Shown here: positions 40,068 through 49,052 of the stretch, piece after piece | How positions within the stretch are numbered: the stretch's first letter is position 1 | Layout: every line of letters begins with the position of its first letter | NCBI GenBank assembly: GCA_001776975.1 | Contig: MFCS01000022.1 | Coordinates: 1-52,519, forward strand | Direction: 5' to 3' | Length of the DNA stretch: 52,519 nt | Origin: Candidatus Daviesbacteria bacterium RIFCSPHIGHO2_01_FULL_41_45 | GTDB lineage: Bacteria; Patescibacteriota; Microgenomatia; Daviesbacterales; UBA10151 | Made by a program: the position numbers and the translations under genes | The notes under the pieces: generated by a model | The model's database searches: none | Told to the model about the DNA's origin: nothing | What the model saw: only the letters and a program-made list of their open reading frames with translations

Positions 40068-41246
40068 CTACTTATTAATCTTGGTAATAACTCCCGCTCC
40101 AACTGTTTTACCACCTTCTCTAACCGCAAACCTTAATCCGTCCTCCATAGCCACAGGAGTAATTAACTTAATATTCATCTTGGTTGTATCTCCTGGCATA
40201 GCCATCTCAACGCCTTCTGGTAAAATAACCTCTCCAGTCACATCAGTGGTTCTGATATAAAATTGTGGTCGGTATCCTTTAAAGAAAGGCGTGTGTCTGC
40301 CACCCTCTTCTTTGGAGAGAATGTACACCTCAGCTTCAAACTCAGAGTGAGGGGTGATTGACCCTGGTTTAGCCAAAACTTGACCTCTTTCAACGTCATC
40401 TTTCTCCACACCTCTTAATAAGACTCCAGCATTATCTCCAGCCTGTCCCTCATCCAATAGCTTATGAAACATCTCAATCCCAGTCACAACTGATTTTCTG
40501 GTTGGCTTAATTCCCACAATCTCGATCTCCTCATTAACCTTAACCTTGCCTCGTTCAATCCTACCTGTTACCACGGTTCCCCGTCCTTTAATAGAAAAAA
40601 CGTCCTCCACAGCCATTAAGAACGGTTTATCAATCTCGCGAACCGGATTTGGGATAAATTCATCAACAGCTTTCATTAAATCCTCAATTGATTTAACTGC
40701 TTCCGGGTCACCCTCCAAGGCTTTTCTAGCTGATCCCTTAATAATCGGGGCATTGCGATCAAATTCATATTTGGCTAATAAATCTCGGACCTCTTCTTCA
40801 ACCAGATCTAAGAGCTCAGCATCATCCACCATGTCGGTTTTATTAAGATAAACAACTACAGCTGGTACTCCCACCTGCCTGGCCAGTAATAAATGTTCCC
40901 TGGTTTGAGGCATTGGTCCGTCCGGAGCTGAAACCACCAAGATAGCTCCATCAACCTGAGCTGCTCCAGTAATCATATTTTTGATATAGTCAGCATGCCC
41001 TGGCATGTCGATATGAGCATAGTGACGGTTGTCTGTTTCATATTCTTGATGAGTGATATTAATGGTGATTCCGCGAGCTCTTTCTTCAGGAGCGTTATCA
41101 ATCTGTTCGTAGGATTTATACTCAGCTTGACCCTTACCAGCTAAAACTTTAGTGATAGCTGAGGTTAGGGTGGTCTTGCCATGGTCAACGTGACCCATGG
41201 TACCGATATTTATGTGTGGTTTATTGCGATTAAATGTACCCGCCAT
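40068..41246 (-). CDS. tuf: Elongation factor Tu
   Basis: A 392-residue GTPase that brings aminoacyl-tRNA to the ribosome. The P-loop [14 protein letters not shown] (about residues 18-31), switch [24 protein letters not shown] and the guanine-specificity [10 protein letters not shown] are visible, and it ends [12 protein letters not shown]. Normal length. It has its own promoter in the gap after fusA. Confidence 0.97.
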   Translation of the reverse strand: MAGTFNRNKPHINIGTMGHVDHGKTTLTSAITKVLAGKGQAEYKSYEQIDNAPEERARGITINITHQEYETDNRHYAHIDMPGHADYIKNMITGAAQVDGAILVVSAPDGPMPQTREHLLLARQVGVPAVVVYLNKTDMVDDAELLDLVEEEVRDLLAKYEFDRNAPIIKGSARKALEGDPEAVKSIEDLMKAVDEFIPNPVREIDKPFLMAVEDVFSIKGRGTVVTGRIERGKVKVNEEIEIVGIKPTRKSVVTGIEMFHKLLDEGQAGDNAGVLLRGVEKDDVERGQVLAKPGSITPHSEFEAEVYILSKEEGGRHTPFFKGYRPQFYIRTTDVTGEVILPEGVEMAMPGDTTKMNIKLITPVAMEDGLRFAVREGGKTVGAGVITKINK

Positions 41247-41271
41247 AATTTTTAGATTTTACAATTAAAAC

Positions 41272-41326
41272 CCAGCTCAATCAAGCTGGTACCTGAAAAT
41301 ATACACCAATTACCACTAAATTGCAA
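41272..41326 (-). promoter_or_regulatory. tuf promoter with hairpin at the start point
   Basis: Minus-strand TTGCAA (41321-41326), exactly 17 bases, TATATT (41298-41303); transcription should begin near 41291. The first bases of the transcript form a perfect hairpin CCAGCT-TGATTG-AGCTGG (41272-41289) followed by GTTTTAATTG. It could act as a weak terminator for fusA read-through, a 5' stabilising hairpin or an attenuator. Confidence 0.62.
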
Positions 41327-41335
41327 GGGGTTATT

Positions 41336-43486
41336 TCAGGTGGTTTCAACTCGGCCGGTAAATCCAGAGGTTGAGATAATCTTTTGGGAAACGTTAACAG
41401 GCACCTCTTCATAATGATCCGCCTCCATATAATAGGTGGCTCTGCCTTGTGACATAGATCTAATAGCTGTAGCATAACCACCCATCTCAGCCAATGGTAC
41501 CAAGGCTACCACTACCCTAGCATTACCTCTCATCTCAGTAGATGAAATTTGGGCTCTTTTGGAAGAAAGATCAGCAATAATATCTCCCAAAAACTCCTCC
41601 GGAGTAGTCACCTCTACCTTCATAATAGGCTCCAATAATACTAATCCAGCGTTATTGGCTGCATCAGTTAAACCCAATGACCCCGCAATTTTAAAAGACA
41701 TCTCCGATGAATCAACATCGTGGAACGAGCCATCGTAAACTATCACTTTAATATCAGTCACCGGATAGCCGGCGAGAATCCCCGTATCCTCTTTTTCAAT
41801 GACTCCTTTTTCAATTGGCGAGATAAACTCTCTAGGGATTCTCCCTCCCACCACCTCTGAGACAAACTCCCGACCACTACCTCGAGGAAGTGGCTCAATT
41901 TTTAATAAACAGTGACCATATTGACCCCGACCTCCGGTCTGCCTGATATATTTACCCTCACCTTTGGCCGGACGGGTAATAGTTTCTTTATAAGCTACCT
42001 GGGGTTCACCAACATTAGCCTCAACCTTAAACTCCCGTTTCATCCGGTCTACTAACACCTCCAGTTGCAACTCACCCATGCCAGCGATAATAGTTTGACC
42101 GGTATCAACATCTGTTTTAACCCTAAAGGTTGGGTCTTCTTCAGAGAGCCTAGAGAGAGCCAGCCCTAATTTTTCCTGATCAGATTTGGTTTTTGGCTCA
42201 ATGGCCAAAGAGATAACCGGCTCAGGAAAAGAGATAGATTCTAATATAATCGGGGCGTTCTCATCACAAAGAGTGTTCCCAGTGATAGTCTCTTTTAAAC
42301 CCACAGCCGCCACAATCTCTCCGGAAAAAGCCTCATCAATCTCCTCTCTTTCATTCGCATGCATCAAAAGTAGCCTACCAACTCTCTCTCTGGTATTTTT
42401 GGTAATGTTGTAAACGTAAGACCCACTCTTTAAAGTTCCCGAATAAATTCTAATGTAGGTTAATTTTCCAACATGTGGATCAACTTGAATCTTAAAAGCT
42501 AAAGCAGATAACGGATCACTGGGGATTAACTTCCTAGCTTCTTGTTCTCCACTTTTGGGGTTCTCGCCAATAATCTCCTTAATATCTGAAGGGGAGGGTA
42601 GATACTCCACCACAGCATCTAACATCATCTGTACTCCTTTGTTTCTGAGAGATGACCCTGCCAAAACCGGCACGATCTTGCTTTCAATAACTGCCTGCCT
42701 GAGGGCCTTTTTTAACTCCTCCACACTAATATTTTCACCATTTAAATACTTCTCCATTAGCTGATCATCCGTCCCGGCGATCTCTTCAACCAATTTTTCT
42801 CTATGCTCTTTTACGGCATCAACCATCTCGGGTGGCATATCAACCTCATGGAATTTGGCACCCGTTTCATCCCCCTCCCAAACAATAGCCTTCTCTGTAA
42901 GCAAATCCACCACGCCCTTAAAATCGTTTTCACTACCGATCGGTAAATTATATGGTAGGGCATTAGCTCCTAGTCTATCCCGAGCAGACTGGATCGTTCC
43001 CAAAAAGTTAGCTCCCACTACATCCATCTTGTTGGAAAAAGCTACCAAAGGCACTTTGTATTTATTAGCCTGACGCCACACAGTCTCGGTTTGAGATTGG
43101 ACTCCAGAAGCAGAGTCCAAAACAATTACTCCACCATCCAAAACTCTCAGTGACCGCTCTACCTCAGCAGTAAAATCGACATGACCGGGGGTATCAATTA
43201 AATTGATCCTAGTATCCAAATCTTTAAATAAACCACCGTCGGGCTTGACTGTCCAAAAAGTAGTGATGGCAGCCGAGACAATAGTAATACCCCGCTCTTT
43301 CTCCTGTTCCATCCAATCCGTAGTGGTAGTACCCTCATCAATGTCCCCAATTTTATAAGTTACCCCGGTGTAAAAGAGGATCCGCTCAGTGGTAGTAGTT
43401 TTTCCAGCATCAATGTGGGCAATTATGCCAATATTTCTAATCCTGTCTAAGGGAAAATCCCGTTTGGTTTTGATGATAGCAGCCAT
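41336..43486 (-). CDS. fusA: Elongation factor G
   Basis: A 716-residue translocase GTPase. It shows [23 protein letters not shown] (about residues 19-41), the switch I region [43 protein letters not shown] and the domain IV loop [15 protein letters not shown]. It ends [13 protein letters not shown]. Normal length. It follows the mini-Gre gene by 8 bases. Confidence 0.97.
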   Translation of the reverse strand: MAAIIKTKRDFPLDRIRNIGIIAHIDAGKTTTTERILFYTGVTYKIGDIDEGTTTTDWMEQEKERGITIVSAAITTFWTVKPDGGLFKDLDTRINLIDTPGHVDFTAEVERSLRVLDGGVIVLDSASGVQSQTETVWRQANKYKVPLVAFSNKMDVVGANFLGTIQSARDRLGANALPYNLPIGSENDFKGVVDLLTEKAIVWEGDETGAKFHEVDMPPEMVDAVKEHREKLVEEIAGTDDQLMEKYLNGENISVEELKKALRQAVIESKIVPVLAGSSLRNKGVQMMLDAVVEYLPSPSDIKEIIGENPKSGEQEARKLIPSDPLSALAFKIQVDPHVGKLTYIRIYSGTLKSGSYVYNITKNTRERVGRLLLMHANEREEIDEAFSGEIVAAVGLKETITGNTLCDENAPIILESISFPEPVISLAIEPKTKSDQEKLGLALSRLSEEDPTFRVKTDVDTGQTIIAGMGELQLEVLVDRMKREFKVEANVGEPQVAYKETITRPAKGEGKYIRQTGGRGQYGHCLLKIEPLPRGSGREFVSEVVGGRIPREFISPIEKGVIEKEDTGILAGYPVTDIKVIVYDGSFHDVDSSEMSFKIAGSLGLTDAANNAGLVLLEPIMKVEVTTPEEFLGDIIADLSSKRAQISSTEMRGNARVVVALVPLAEMGGYATAIRSMSQGRATYYMEADHYEEVPVNVSQKIISTSGFTGRVETT

Positions 43487-43494
43487 AATTTTAG

Positions 43495-43728
43495 TTACTT
43501 ATCCTCTTTGATGTTATTTTCAATATTAGCAATAATTTTTTCCGTCTCGTTAATCCTAGCTCGATAGGTATCAGCATCCTCAGACAACATCTGGAAAGCA
43601 GCGTTCTCCCGCAGATCTCCCATCTGCATGGCTTCACCTCTTTTTTGCATGACAACTCCGTACTCTACTTTTACCTTTTCGAGCTTATCCTGCCACATTT
43701 TTAGTTTTTGTTCGTTTATAGTACTCAT
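43495..43728 (-). CDS. GreA/GreB N-terminal coiled-coil domain protein (mini-Gre)
   Basis: A 77-residue protein matching only the coiled-coil half of Gre factors. [20 protein letters not shown], then [35 protein letters not shown] aligns with GreA GDLKENAEYHAA...RIxxLExxL, and the acidic tip residues (Asp and Glu of GDLxEN) that coordinate Mg in the polymerase active site are kept. The C-terminal FKBP-like domain that anchors GreA to RNA polymerase is missing. It is placed directly before fusA. Whether it can stimulate transcript cleavage alone is unknown; it may be a competitor or need another docking partner. Confidence 0.82.
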   Translation of the reverse strand: MSTINEQKLKMWQDKLEKVKVEYGVVMQKRGEAMQMGDLRENAAFQMLSEDADTYRARINETEKIIANIENNIKEDK

Positions 43729-43752
43729 ACTTTTAACTCGTTAAAATTACAG

Positions 43753-43779
43753 AAAAAAAGAAGCCCCTCAGGGAGGCTT
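43753..43779 (-). terminator. Terminator between the rpsL-rpsG unit and the mini-Gre/fusA unit
   Basis: Minus-strand AAGCCTC-CCTGA-GGGGCTT (43761-43779; one T-G pair) followed by CTTTTTTTC. It ends read-through from rpsG, but it also lies just after the start point of the promoter at 43788-43816, so it may attenuate that promoter. Confidence 0.8.
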
Positions 43780-43787
43780 ACCTGCTA

Positions 43788-43816
43788 ATACTAGTCTACT
43801 CCTACCTGAAAGTCAA
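43788..43816 (-). promoter_or_regulatory. Promoter for mini-Gre and fusA
   Basis: Minus-strand TTGACT (43811-43816), 17-base spacer and TAGTAT (43788-43793). The predicted start, near 43781, is only 2 bases before the terminator hairpin. Confidence 0.6.
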
Positions 43817-43824
43817 ATTAATAC

Positions 43825-44328
43825 TTAGGTTATAGAACGTAGGTGGCTGATAGGGTTTCTTCCACCATTAACATGAAATCTATTTTGTCCCTTTGGTAAT
43901 CGACCCCTAGCATAATCAGCCCAACTTTTAATAACTGGAGCTTTTTCTATCGGAGCTCTTAATAAACCCTCAGCAAACAACTGACCTCTTATTTGCGCTG
44001 CAATATCAGTAGCCACAACCATCTGGTCAACAGCTAATCTGCCATAGGCATCATGAATAGCTATCGCTATCTCCATTGCATGATCTACATCACTTACTGG
44101 AATTCCCTTTTTAATAGCTTGAGACTCTGCCAAGCTTCTAATTATTGACAGCCTGGAAACCCCTACTATTGGATCAGCGTCAGGAACCGACATCAGTGGG
44201 ATTATCCCTTCAGTCATCCCTGTTTCTGCAGTATCTAATAACACCCGTCGAATAATCTCTGCATTTCTTTGACCAAACGAAATTATCCTCTCACGTCTTG
44301 TGGGTATAAAATATGCAGGTCGTTCCAT
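43825..44328 (-). CDS. Hypothetical protein downstream of rpsG (167 aa)
   Basis: A soluble 167-residue protein: MERPAYFIPTRRERIISFGQ, RNAEIIRRVLLDTAETGMTEGI, then helices (VDHAMEIAIAIHDAYGRLAVDQMVVATDIAAQIRG) and a basic tail ending GGRNPISHLRSIT. No family is recognised. The frame stays open to 44445 but that part reads through rpsG in another frame, so the ATG at 44328 is preferred, 22 bases after the rpsG stop. No Shine-Dalgarno is visible. Confidence 0.65.
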   Translation of the reverse strand: MERPAYFIPTRRERIISFGQRNAEIIRRVLLDTAETGMTEGIIPLMSVPDADPIVGVSRLSIIRSLAESQAIKKGIPVSDVDHAMEIAIAIHDAYGRLAVDQMVVATDIAAQIRGQLFAEGLLRAPIEKAPVIKSWADYARGRLPKGQNRFHVNGGRNPISHLRSIT

Positions 44329-44350
44329 AAGTTTTTTGTAAAGAAAGTTT

Positions 44351-44827
44351 CTAAAATCTAAAGTGAGCGAAGGCCTTATTAGCTTCAGCAGCTCGCATTG
44401 AGTTATCTTTCTTGGCAACTGCTGCACCTTTATTGTCTGCTGCATCCAAAAATTCTTGGGCTAATTTATCAGCAAAGGTGTGAAATTGATTGTTTGATCT
44501 GGCCCTAGCTGCCTCAATCAGCCATCTGATAGCTAAGGCCTCCCGCCTATCACCTCTTACCTCCACTGGAATTTGGTAAGACGCTCCGCCAATTCTTCTT
44601 GGTTTAACCTCCATTTTAGGAACAACATTGGCGATAGCTGTTTCAAAAACCCGTAAGGGATCCTGTCCTGTCTTTTCAATAATCTCAAACCCTTTATACA
44701 TTAACCCTAAAGCCACACTTTTTTTGCCATCCATCATCATCCGGTTAACAAATCTGGTTACCAAACGGGATCCATAAATTGGGTCAGGGGTTAATATTCT
44801 TCTGATAACTTTTCCACTTCTTGGCAT
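44351..44827 (-). CDS. rpsG: Ribosomal protein uS7
   Basis: A 158-residue head protein that starts 30S head assembly. PDPIYGSRLVTRFVNRMMMDGKKSVALGLMYKGFEII near the N-terminus, VEVRGDRREALAIRWLIEAARAR in the middle and a C-terminal NKAFAHFRF. Normal length; 8 bases after rpsL, as in the str operon. Confidence 0.96.
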   Translation of the reverse strand: MPRSGKVIRRILTPDPIYGSRLVTRFVNRMMMDGKKSVALGLMYKGFEIIEKTGQDPLRVFETAIANVVPKMEVKPRRIGGASYQIPVEVRGDRREALAIRWLIEAARARSNNQFHTFADKLAQEFLDAADNKGAAVAKKDNSMRAAEANKAFAHFRF

Positions 44828-44835
44828 ATAATTCC

Positions 44836-45264
44836 TTAAGCTGCTGCCCTTGCTGGACCACTATTTTTGGTTCCATATTTACTTCTCGAGGTTCTCCTAC
44901 CCACCACCCCAGACATATCTAATTTACCCCTGATAATGTGATACTTTACACCTGGTAAATCTTTAACTCTACCACCTCTCACCATCACAATAGCATGCTC
45001 CGCTAGATCGTGACCAATTCCTTGGATATAGGCTGTGATCTCGGTTTTATTGGACAACCTTACCCGAGCCACTTTTCTTAAAGCTGAATTTGGTTTTTTG
45101 GGGGTCATAGTTTTAACTAACACCACTACCCCCCGTTTTTGCGGGTTAAAGGTCTGAATATATTTTCTATCCTTAGCATTAAAGGTTCTCCTCAAAGCAG
45201 TAGCCTTAATTTTTCTGCTACTTCTACCTCTCCCTTTTCGTACAAGTTGATTAATAGTTGGCAT
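44836..45264 (-). CDS. rpsL: Ribosomal protein uS12
   Basis: A 142-residue decoding-centre protein: [44 protein letters not shown] and [29 protein letters not shown]. The Lys residues of KKPNS that are changed in streptomycin resistance have the sensitive form. The 68-base gap to rpoC holds a 14-codon frame that copies the start of this gene. Confidence 0.96.
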   Translation of the reverse strand: MPTINQLVRKGRGRSSRKIKATALRRTFNAKDRKYIQTFNPQKRGVVVLVKTMTPKKPNSALRKVARVRLSNKTEITAYIQGIGHDLAEHAIVMVRGGRVKDLPGVKYHIIRGKLDMSGVVGRRTSRSKYGTKNSGPARAAA

Positions 45265-45285
45265 ATATATTTATTCCTGACAACT

Positions 45286-45330
45286 TCAAGCTTTGCTTAC
45301 TCGAAGAGAAGCTGTGCTTATAGTTGGCAT
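45286..45330 (-). other. 14-codon micro-ORF repeating the rpsL start
   Basis: ATGCCAACTATAAGC begins 2 bases after the rpoC stop and encodes MPTISTASLRVSKA. Its first 11 bases equal the first 11 of rpsL (ATGCCAACTAT). It may be a leader peptide coupling rpoC and rpsL translation, or a relic of a small duplication. Confidence 0.35.
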
Positions 45331-45332
45331 AG

Positions 45333-48300
45333 TTACTGATCCATCCGAGCTCTATCCGCAGAGGTTGGAATCAGCTTGCCAATTATAACGTTTTCCTTCA
45401 ACCCTAACAACTTATCTACCTTGCCCTGGGAAGCAGCATCAGCCAAAATGGTGGTTGTCTCTTGGAAAGAAGCTGCTGATAAGAACGACTCAGTTAACAA
45501 TGAGGCTCTAGTAATTCCCAATATTACCACGGTCGCAGTTGCCGGATCTCCACCCTCAGCTAACACCCGCTGATTCTCCTCTTCAAATCTCACTCGGTCA
45601 ATTATCTCCCCTGGCAGCAAGTTGGTGTCTCCTTGAGACTCAACTCTGACCTTATCAGACATCTTGCGTACAACTACCTCAAAGTGTTTCTCATTAATCG
45701 GTACCCCTTGGGAGGCATAGACGTCGCGAACTGCATCAACAATATATCTTTGAGCTTCTTTTAAGCCTCTAACCCTAACAATCTCTTTAATATCCAAGTG
45801 CCCGGATGATAACTGAGTTCCTGCAGAGATCAGTTGTCCGTCCTCAACTAAAAGCTGCAACGAGGCCGGAATGACATACTCTCTCTCCTCATATGGCTTG
45901 GTGGTAGTTCTAATTCTGATCTTAACTCCCGAATCTTCCCCTTCAATAATCGTCACCTTTCCAGCAATCTCAGATAACGGTGAGGTATTTTTGGGAGTTC
46001 TAGCCTCGAATAACTCCTCAACTCGAGGCAAACCCATGGTAATATCTAGACCTTTAATACCACCTGAATGGAAGGTTCTCATAGTTAACTGAGTACCTGG
46101 CTCACCAATTGATTGAGCAGCTACCACCCCAACCGGTACGCCGATCGCTACCAATTTACGGGTTGTGAAATCCCATCCGTAGCACTTAGCACAAAGCCCG
46201 AATTTAGTCTTGCAGGTCAACGGCGAGAAGACCGCAAGTTGTGAGACTTTAGTTTCTAGGATAACTGCCAAAGCTGCCTCATCCAAAAACTCACCGGCAT
46301 CGATTAAGGTCTTTTTAGTCTTTGGATCTACCACCTTGGCTGCTAATTTTCTGCCTAAGAATCTAGATTGGATAAAAGATGCCGTCTCTGGAACTTCCAA
46401 AGCTGCTCCTTCTGTATCCCGACATTCACCGAGTCTAATAATCACATCATGGGCAACATCAACCAAGCGTCGGGTGAGGTATCCGGCATCAGCAGTCTTC
46501 AAAGCCTTGTCAGCCACACCTTTTCTGGCTCCTCTAGCGGAGGTAAAATACTCAAAAACTCTAAATCCTTGCCTATAATTTGATTTAGCAGGCAATTCGA
46601 CAATCTTGCCGGTTGGATCAACCGAGAATCCTCTCATTCCGGAGAGCTGTTTAATCTGTTCTGATGTAGCCCGGGCTCCACCTGACTTCATAATTATATT
46701 AACCGGATTATCAGCAGATAGGGAACCTAAGGTCTTTTTAGCTATCTCATCTCCAATTCTGGTCCAAATCTCCTCTGATAAAATCCGCTTTTCTGAATCG
46801 GTAATTAAACCCTTTTTAAGATTGTCCTCAACCTCCTCAATCTCTTTATCCCCTGCTTTGATCATGTCATCCTTTTCTGGAATAATGGTATTATCAAATA
46901 CCCCCAAAGACAGTCCTGAGACCGTTGATCCCCAAAAACCAAAATCCTTTAAATCGTCTATTAACTCCACCACTCTAACCTTTTCGTATTTATTAAAGGC
47001 TCGCATGACGATCTCTTGAATCCCTCGTCCACCGACTGTCTCATTCATAAACCACATCTCTTTTGGCAAAATTCTATTAAAGAAGATTCTTCCCACAGTT
47101 GATTCAACAACCTGTCCCGGAGCAATCCGCACCATAATCTTCTGACGGAAATTTATCCTGCCTGTGTGATAAGCTAAAACCGCTTCCTCCATATTAAAAG
47201 CTGTTTCAGTGATAGCCGGGATATTTTCATTCACGGAAGTAGCATAGTAAGTTCCCAGTGCCATCTCCCGGTTAGGAATAGTGACGGGTTGTCCAGAGGC
47301 AGGCTTTAAGATATTTTCTTTGGCCATCATTAGCTCTCTAGCCTCAGCTTGTGCCTCTTTGGAGAGTGGGACGTGAACCGCCATTTGATCTCCGTCAAAG
47401 TCAGCTCCAAAACCGGTACAAACACAAGGATGGATTTGAATTGCTGATCCATCAATCAACACCGGATAAAAAGCTTGGATTCCTAAGCGATGTAGAGTGG
47501 GAGCCCGGTTGATAAGAACCGGGTGACCCTTAATAACATCCTCCAAGATATCCCAAACCTCAATTGGGCGTAACTCTAAAATATTTTTAGCTCCCTTAAT
47601 ATTAGCTGCTAAACCTCTGCCGATGACCTCACGCAAGACAAACGGCTTAAACATCTCCAGAGCCATCTCTTTGGGTAACCCAACCTGATCAAGCTTTAAT
47701 TGTGGGCCCACCACGATAACCGAACGGCCGGAGTAATCAACCCGCTTACCAAGTAAATTCTGCCTAAACCTACCCTGTTTCCCGCGTAGCATATCAGAAA
47801 GCGATCTTAATTGATGGTCACCACCACGCCTGGCAGTTCGTAGATTAGAATCTATTAAAGCATCAACTGCTTCCTGGAGCATCCGTTTTTCATTTCGCAA
47901 GATAATCTCTGGAGCCCCCAGGTCAATTAATCTCTTCAGCCGGTTATTGCGGTTAATTACTCGGCGGTATAGATCATTTAAATCGGAAGTAGCAAATCTT
48001 CCTCCTGGTAATTGCACCATCGGGCGAAGATCCGGTGGTAAAACTGGCAAAATGCTTAATATCATCCAAGCAGGTTCCATACCTGCTCCCCGCATCCCTT
48101 CAACCACTCTTAATCTTTTAGTAGCTTTGATATGGCGCTGACCAGATGTTTTTCTGACCTCATCACGTAAGTTGGCTGAAAGCTTATCAAGATCAATTTG
48201 ACCCAAAACCTCAAGTACCCCCTCTGCTCCCATCCCAACCACCAAAAATTCCGCCACTCCATACTCATCTAGCTTCAGGTACTCATCCTCTGAGAGAACT

Positions 48301-49037
48301 CTCATGGGATTAATACTCTTCACCAAATCCGCAACAGCTTTAAGTATCTGATCCAACTGTCCTTGCTCAATTACCAAACCATCCCTCTTCTTTTGCATAT
48401 CCTGTTTGGTTTGCAACTCCAGCTCTTGGGACTCTAAATCAAATCTCTCTTTACCACCAGTGGTTTTTTTCAACTCTGAGAGCTGTTTTTTCATCTCACT
48501 CTCAGCTTCAGCAATTCTTTTATTTAAGTTCTCTGCAGCTAATTTTTTCTTAGCCTCGTTATCTTTTTCTAATTTCTCCAGAGCCTCTGCCTTAGCCTCA
48601 ACATTAACCGAGGTTACTAAATATGAAGCAAAGTAGATAATTGACTCTAAGCTCTTTAAAGATAAATCTAAAATTAGTGATAATTTAGAAGGAGCTCCCT
48701 TAACAAACCAGTTGTGAGCGACCGGAGCAGCTAGGGTAATATGTCCCATCCTCTCTCGTCTGACCTTGGATTGGGTAACTTCTACTCCACACTTATCACA
48801 GATTACCCCTCTATATCTGATTCTTTTATATTTTCCACAGTAACACTCGTAATCCTTAGTTGGACCAAAAATATTCTCAGCAAATAAACCATCTTTTTCC
48901 GGTTTTAAGGTGCGATAATTAATAGTTTCCGGTTTGGTAATCTCTCCAAATGACCACTGCTTGATCTGCTCTGGGGAAGAGATAGTTACCTGCAACCCTT
49001 CAAAATCTAATAAATCTGTTGTTTGTTGTGGGTTCAT
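45333..49037 (-). CDS. rpoC: RNA polymerase beta' subunit
   Basis: A 1234-residue catalytic subunit. The N-terminal zinc site is CYCGKYKRIRYRGVICDKCG (about residues 61-80); the Mg site lies in CTGFGADFDGDQMAVHVPLS, keeping all three Asp but with Gly for Asn of NADFDGD; the bridge helix/trigger-loop region reads GVVAAQSIGEPGTQLTMRTFHSGG. The second zinc site is CKTKFGLCAKCYG with an upstream CRDTEG. A coiled coil near 150-230 is enlarged with Glu/Lys. It starts 15 bases after rpoB. Confidence 0.97.
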   Translation of the reverse strand: MNPQQTTDLLDFEGLQVTISSPEQIKQWSFGEITKPETINYRTLKPEKDGLFAENIFGPTKDYECYCGKYKRIRYRGVICDKCGVEVTQSKVRRERMGHITLAAPVAHNWFVKGAPSKLSLILDLSLKSLESIIYFASYLVTSVNVEAKAEALEKLEKDNEAKKKLAAENLNKRIAEAESEMKKQLSELKKTTGGKERFDLESQELELQTKQDMQKKRDGLVIEQGQLDQILKAVADLVKSINPMRVLSEDEYLKLDEYGVAEFLVVGMGAEGVLEVLGQIDLDKLSANLRDEVRKTSGQRHIKATKRLRVVEGMRGAGMEPAWMILSILPVLPPDLRPMVQLPGGRFATSDLNDLYRRVINRNNRLKRLIDLGAPEIILRNEKRMLQEAVDALIDSNLRTARRGGDHQLRSLSDMLRGKQGRFRQNLLGKRVDYSGRSVIVVGPQLKLDQVGLPKEMALEMFKPFVLREVIGRGLAANIKGAKNILELRPIEVWDILEDVIKGHPVLINRAPTLHRLGIQAFYPVLIDGSAIQIHPCVCTGFGADFDGDQMAVHVPLSKEAQAEARELMMAKENILKPASGQPVTIPNREMALGTYYATSVNENIPAITETAFNMEEAVLAYHTGRINFRQKIMVRIAPGQVVESTVGRIFFNRILPKEMWFMNETVGGRGIQEIVMRAFNKYEKVRVVELIDDLKDFGFWGSTVSGLSLGVFDNTIIPEKDDMIKAGDKEIEEVEDNLKKGLITDSEKRILSEEIWTRIGDEIAKKTLGSLSADNPVNIIMKSGGARATSEQIKQLSGMRGFSVDPTGKIVELPAKSNYRQGFRVFEYFTSARGARKGVADKALKTADAGYLTRRLVDVAHDVIIRLGECRDTEGAALEVPETASFIQSRFLGRKLAAKVVDPKTKKTLIDAGEFLDEAALAVILETKVSQLAVFSPLTCKTKFGLCAKCYGWDFTTRKLVAIGVPVGVVAAQSIGEPGTQLTMRTFHSGGIKGLDITMGLPRVEELFEARTPKNTSPLSEIAGKVTIIEGEDSGVKIRIRTTTKPYEEREYVIPASLQLLVEDGQLISAGTQLSSGHLDIKEIVRVRGLKEAQRYIVDAVRDVYASQGVPINEKHFEVVVRKMSDKVRVESQGDTNLLPGEIIDRVRFEEENQRVLAEGGDPATATVVILGITRASLLTESFLSAASFQETTTILADAASQGKVDKLLGLKENVIIGKLIPTSADRARMDQ

Positions 49038-49052
49038 AGTGTTGTTTTTAAA

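Noticed and set aside
41281-41481. 66-codon minus-strand frame overlapping the end of fusA
   Set aside because: It is an out-of-frame reading of the EF-G C-terminus and the tuf promoter region.
46210-47019. Long plus-strand frames opposite rpoC (up to 137 codons)
   Set aside because: They are antisense shadows of a highly conserved gene, with no ribosome-binding site or protein-like pattern.
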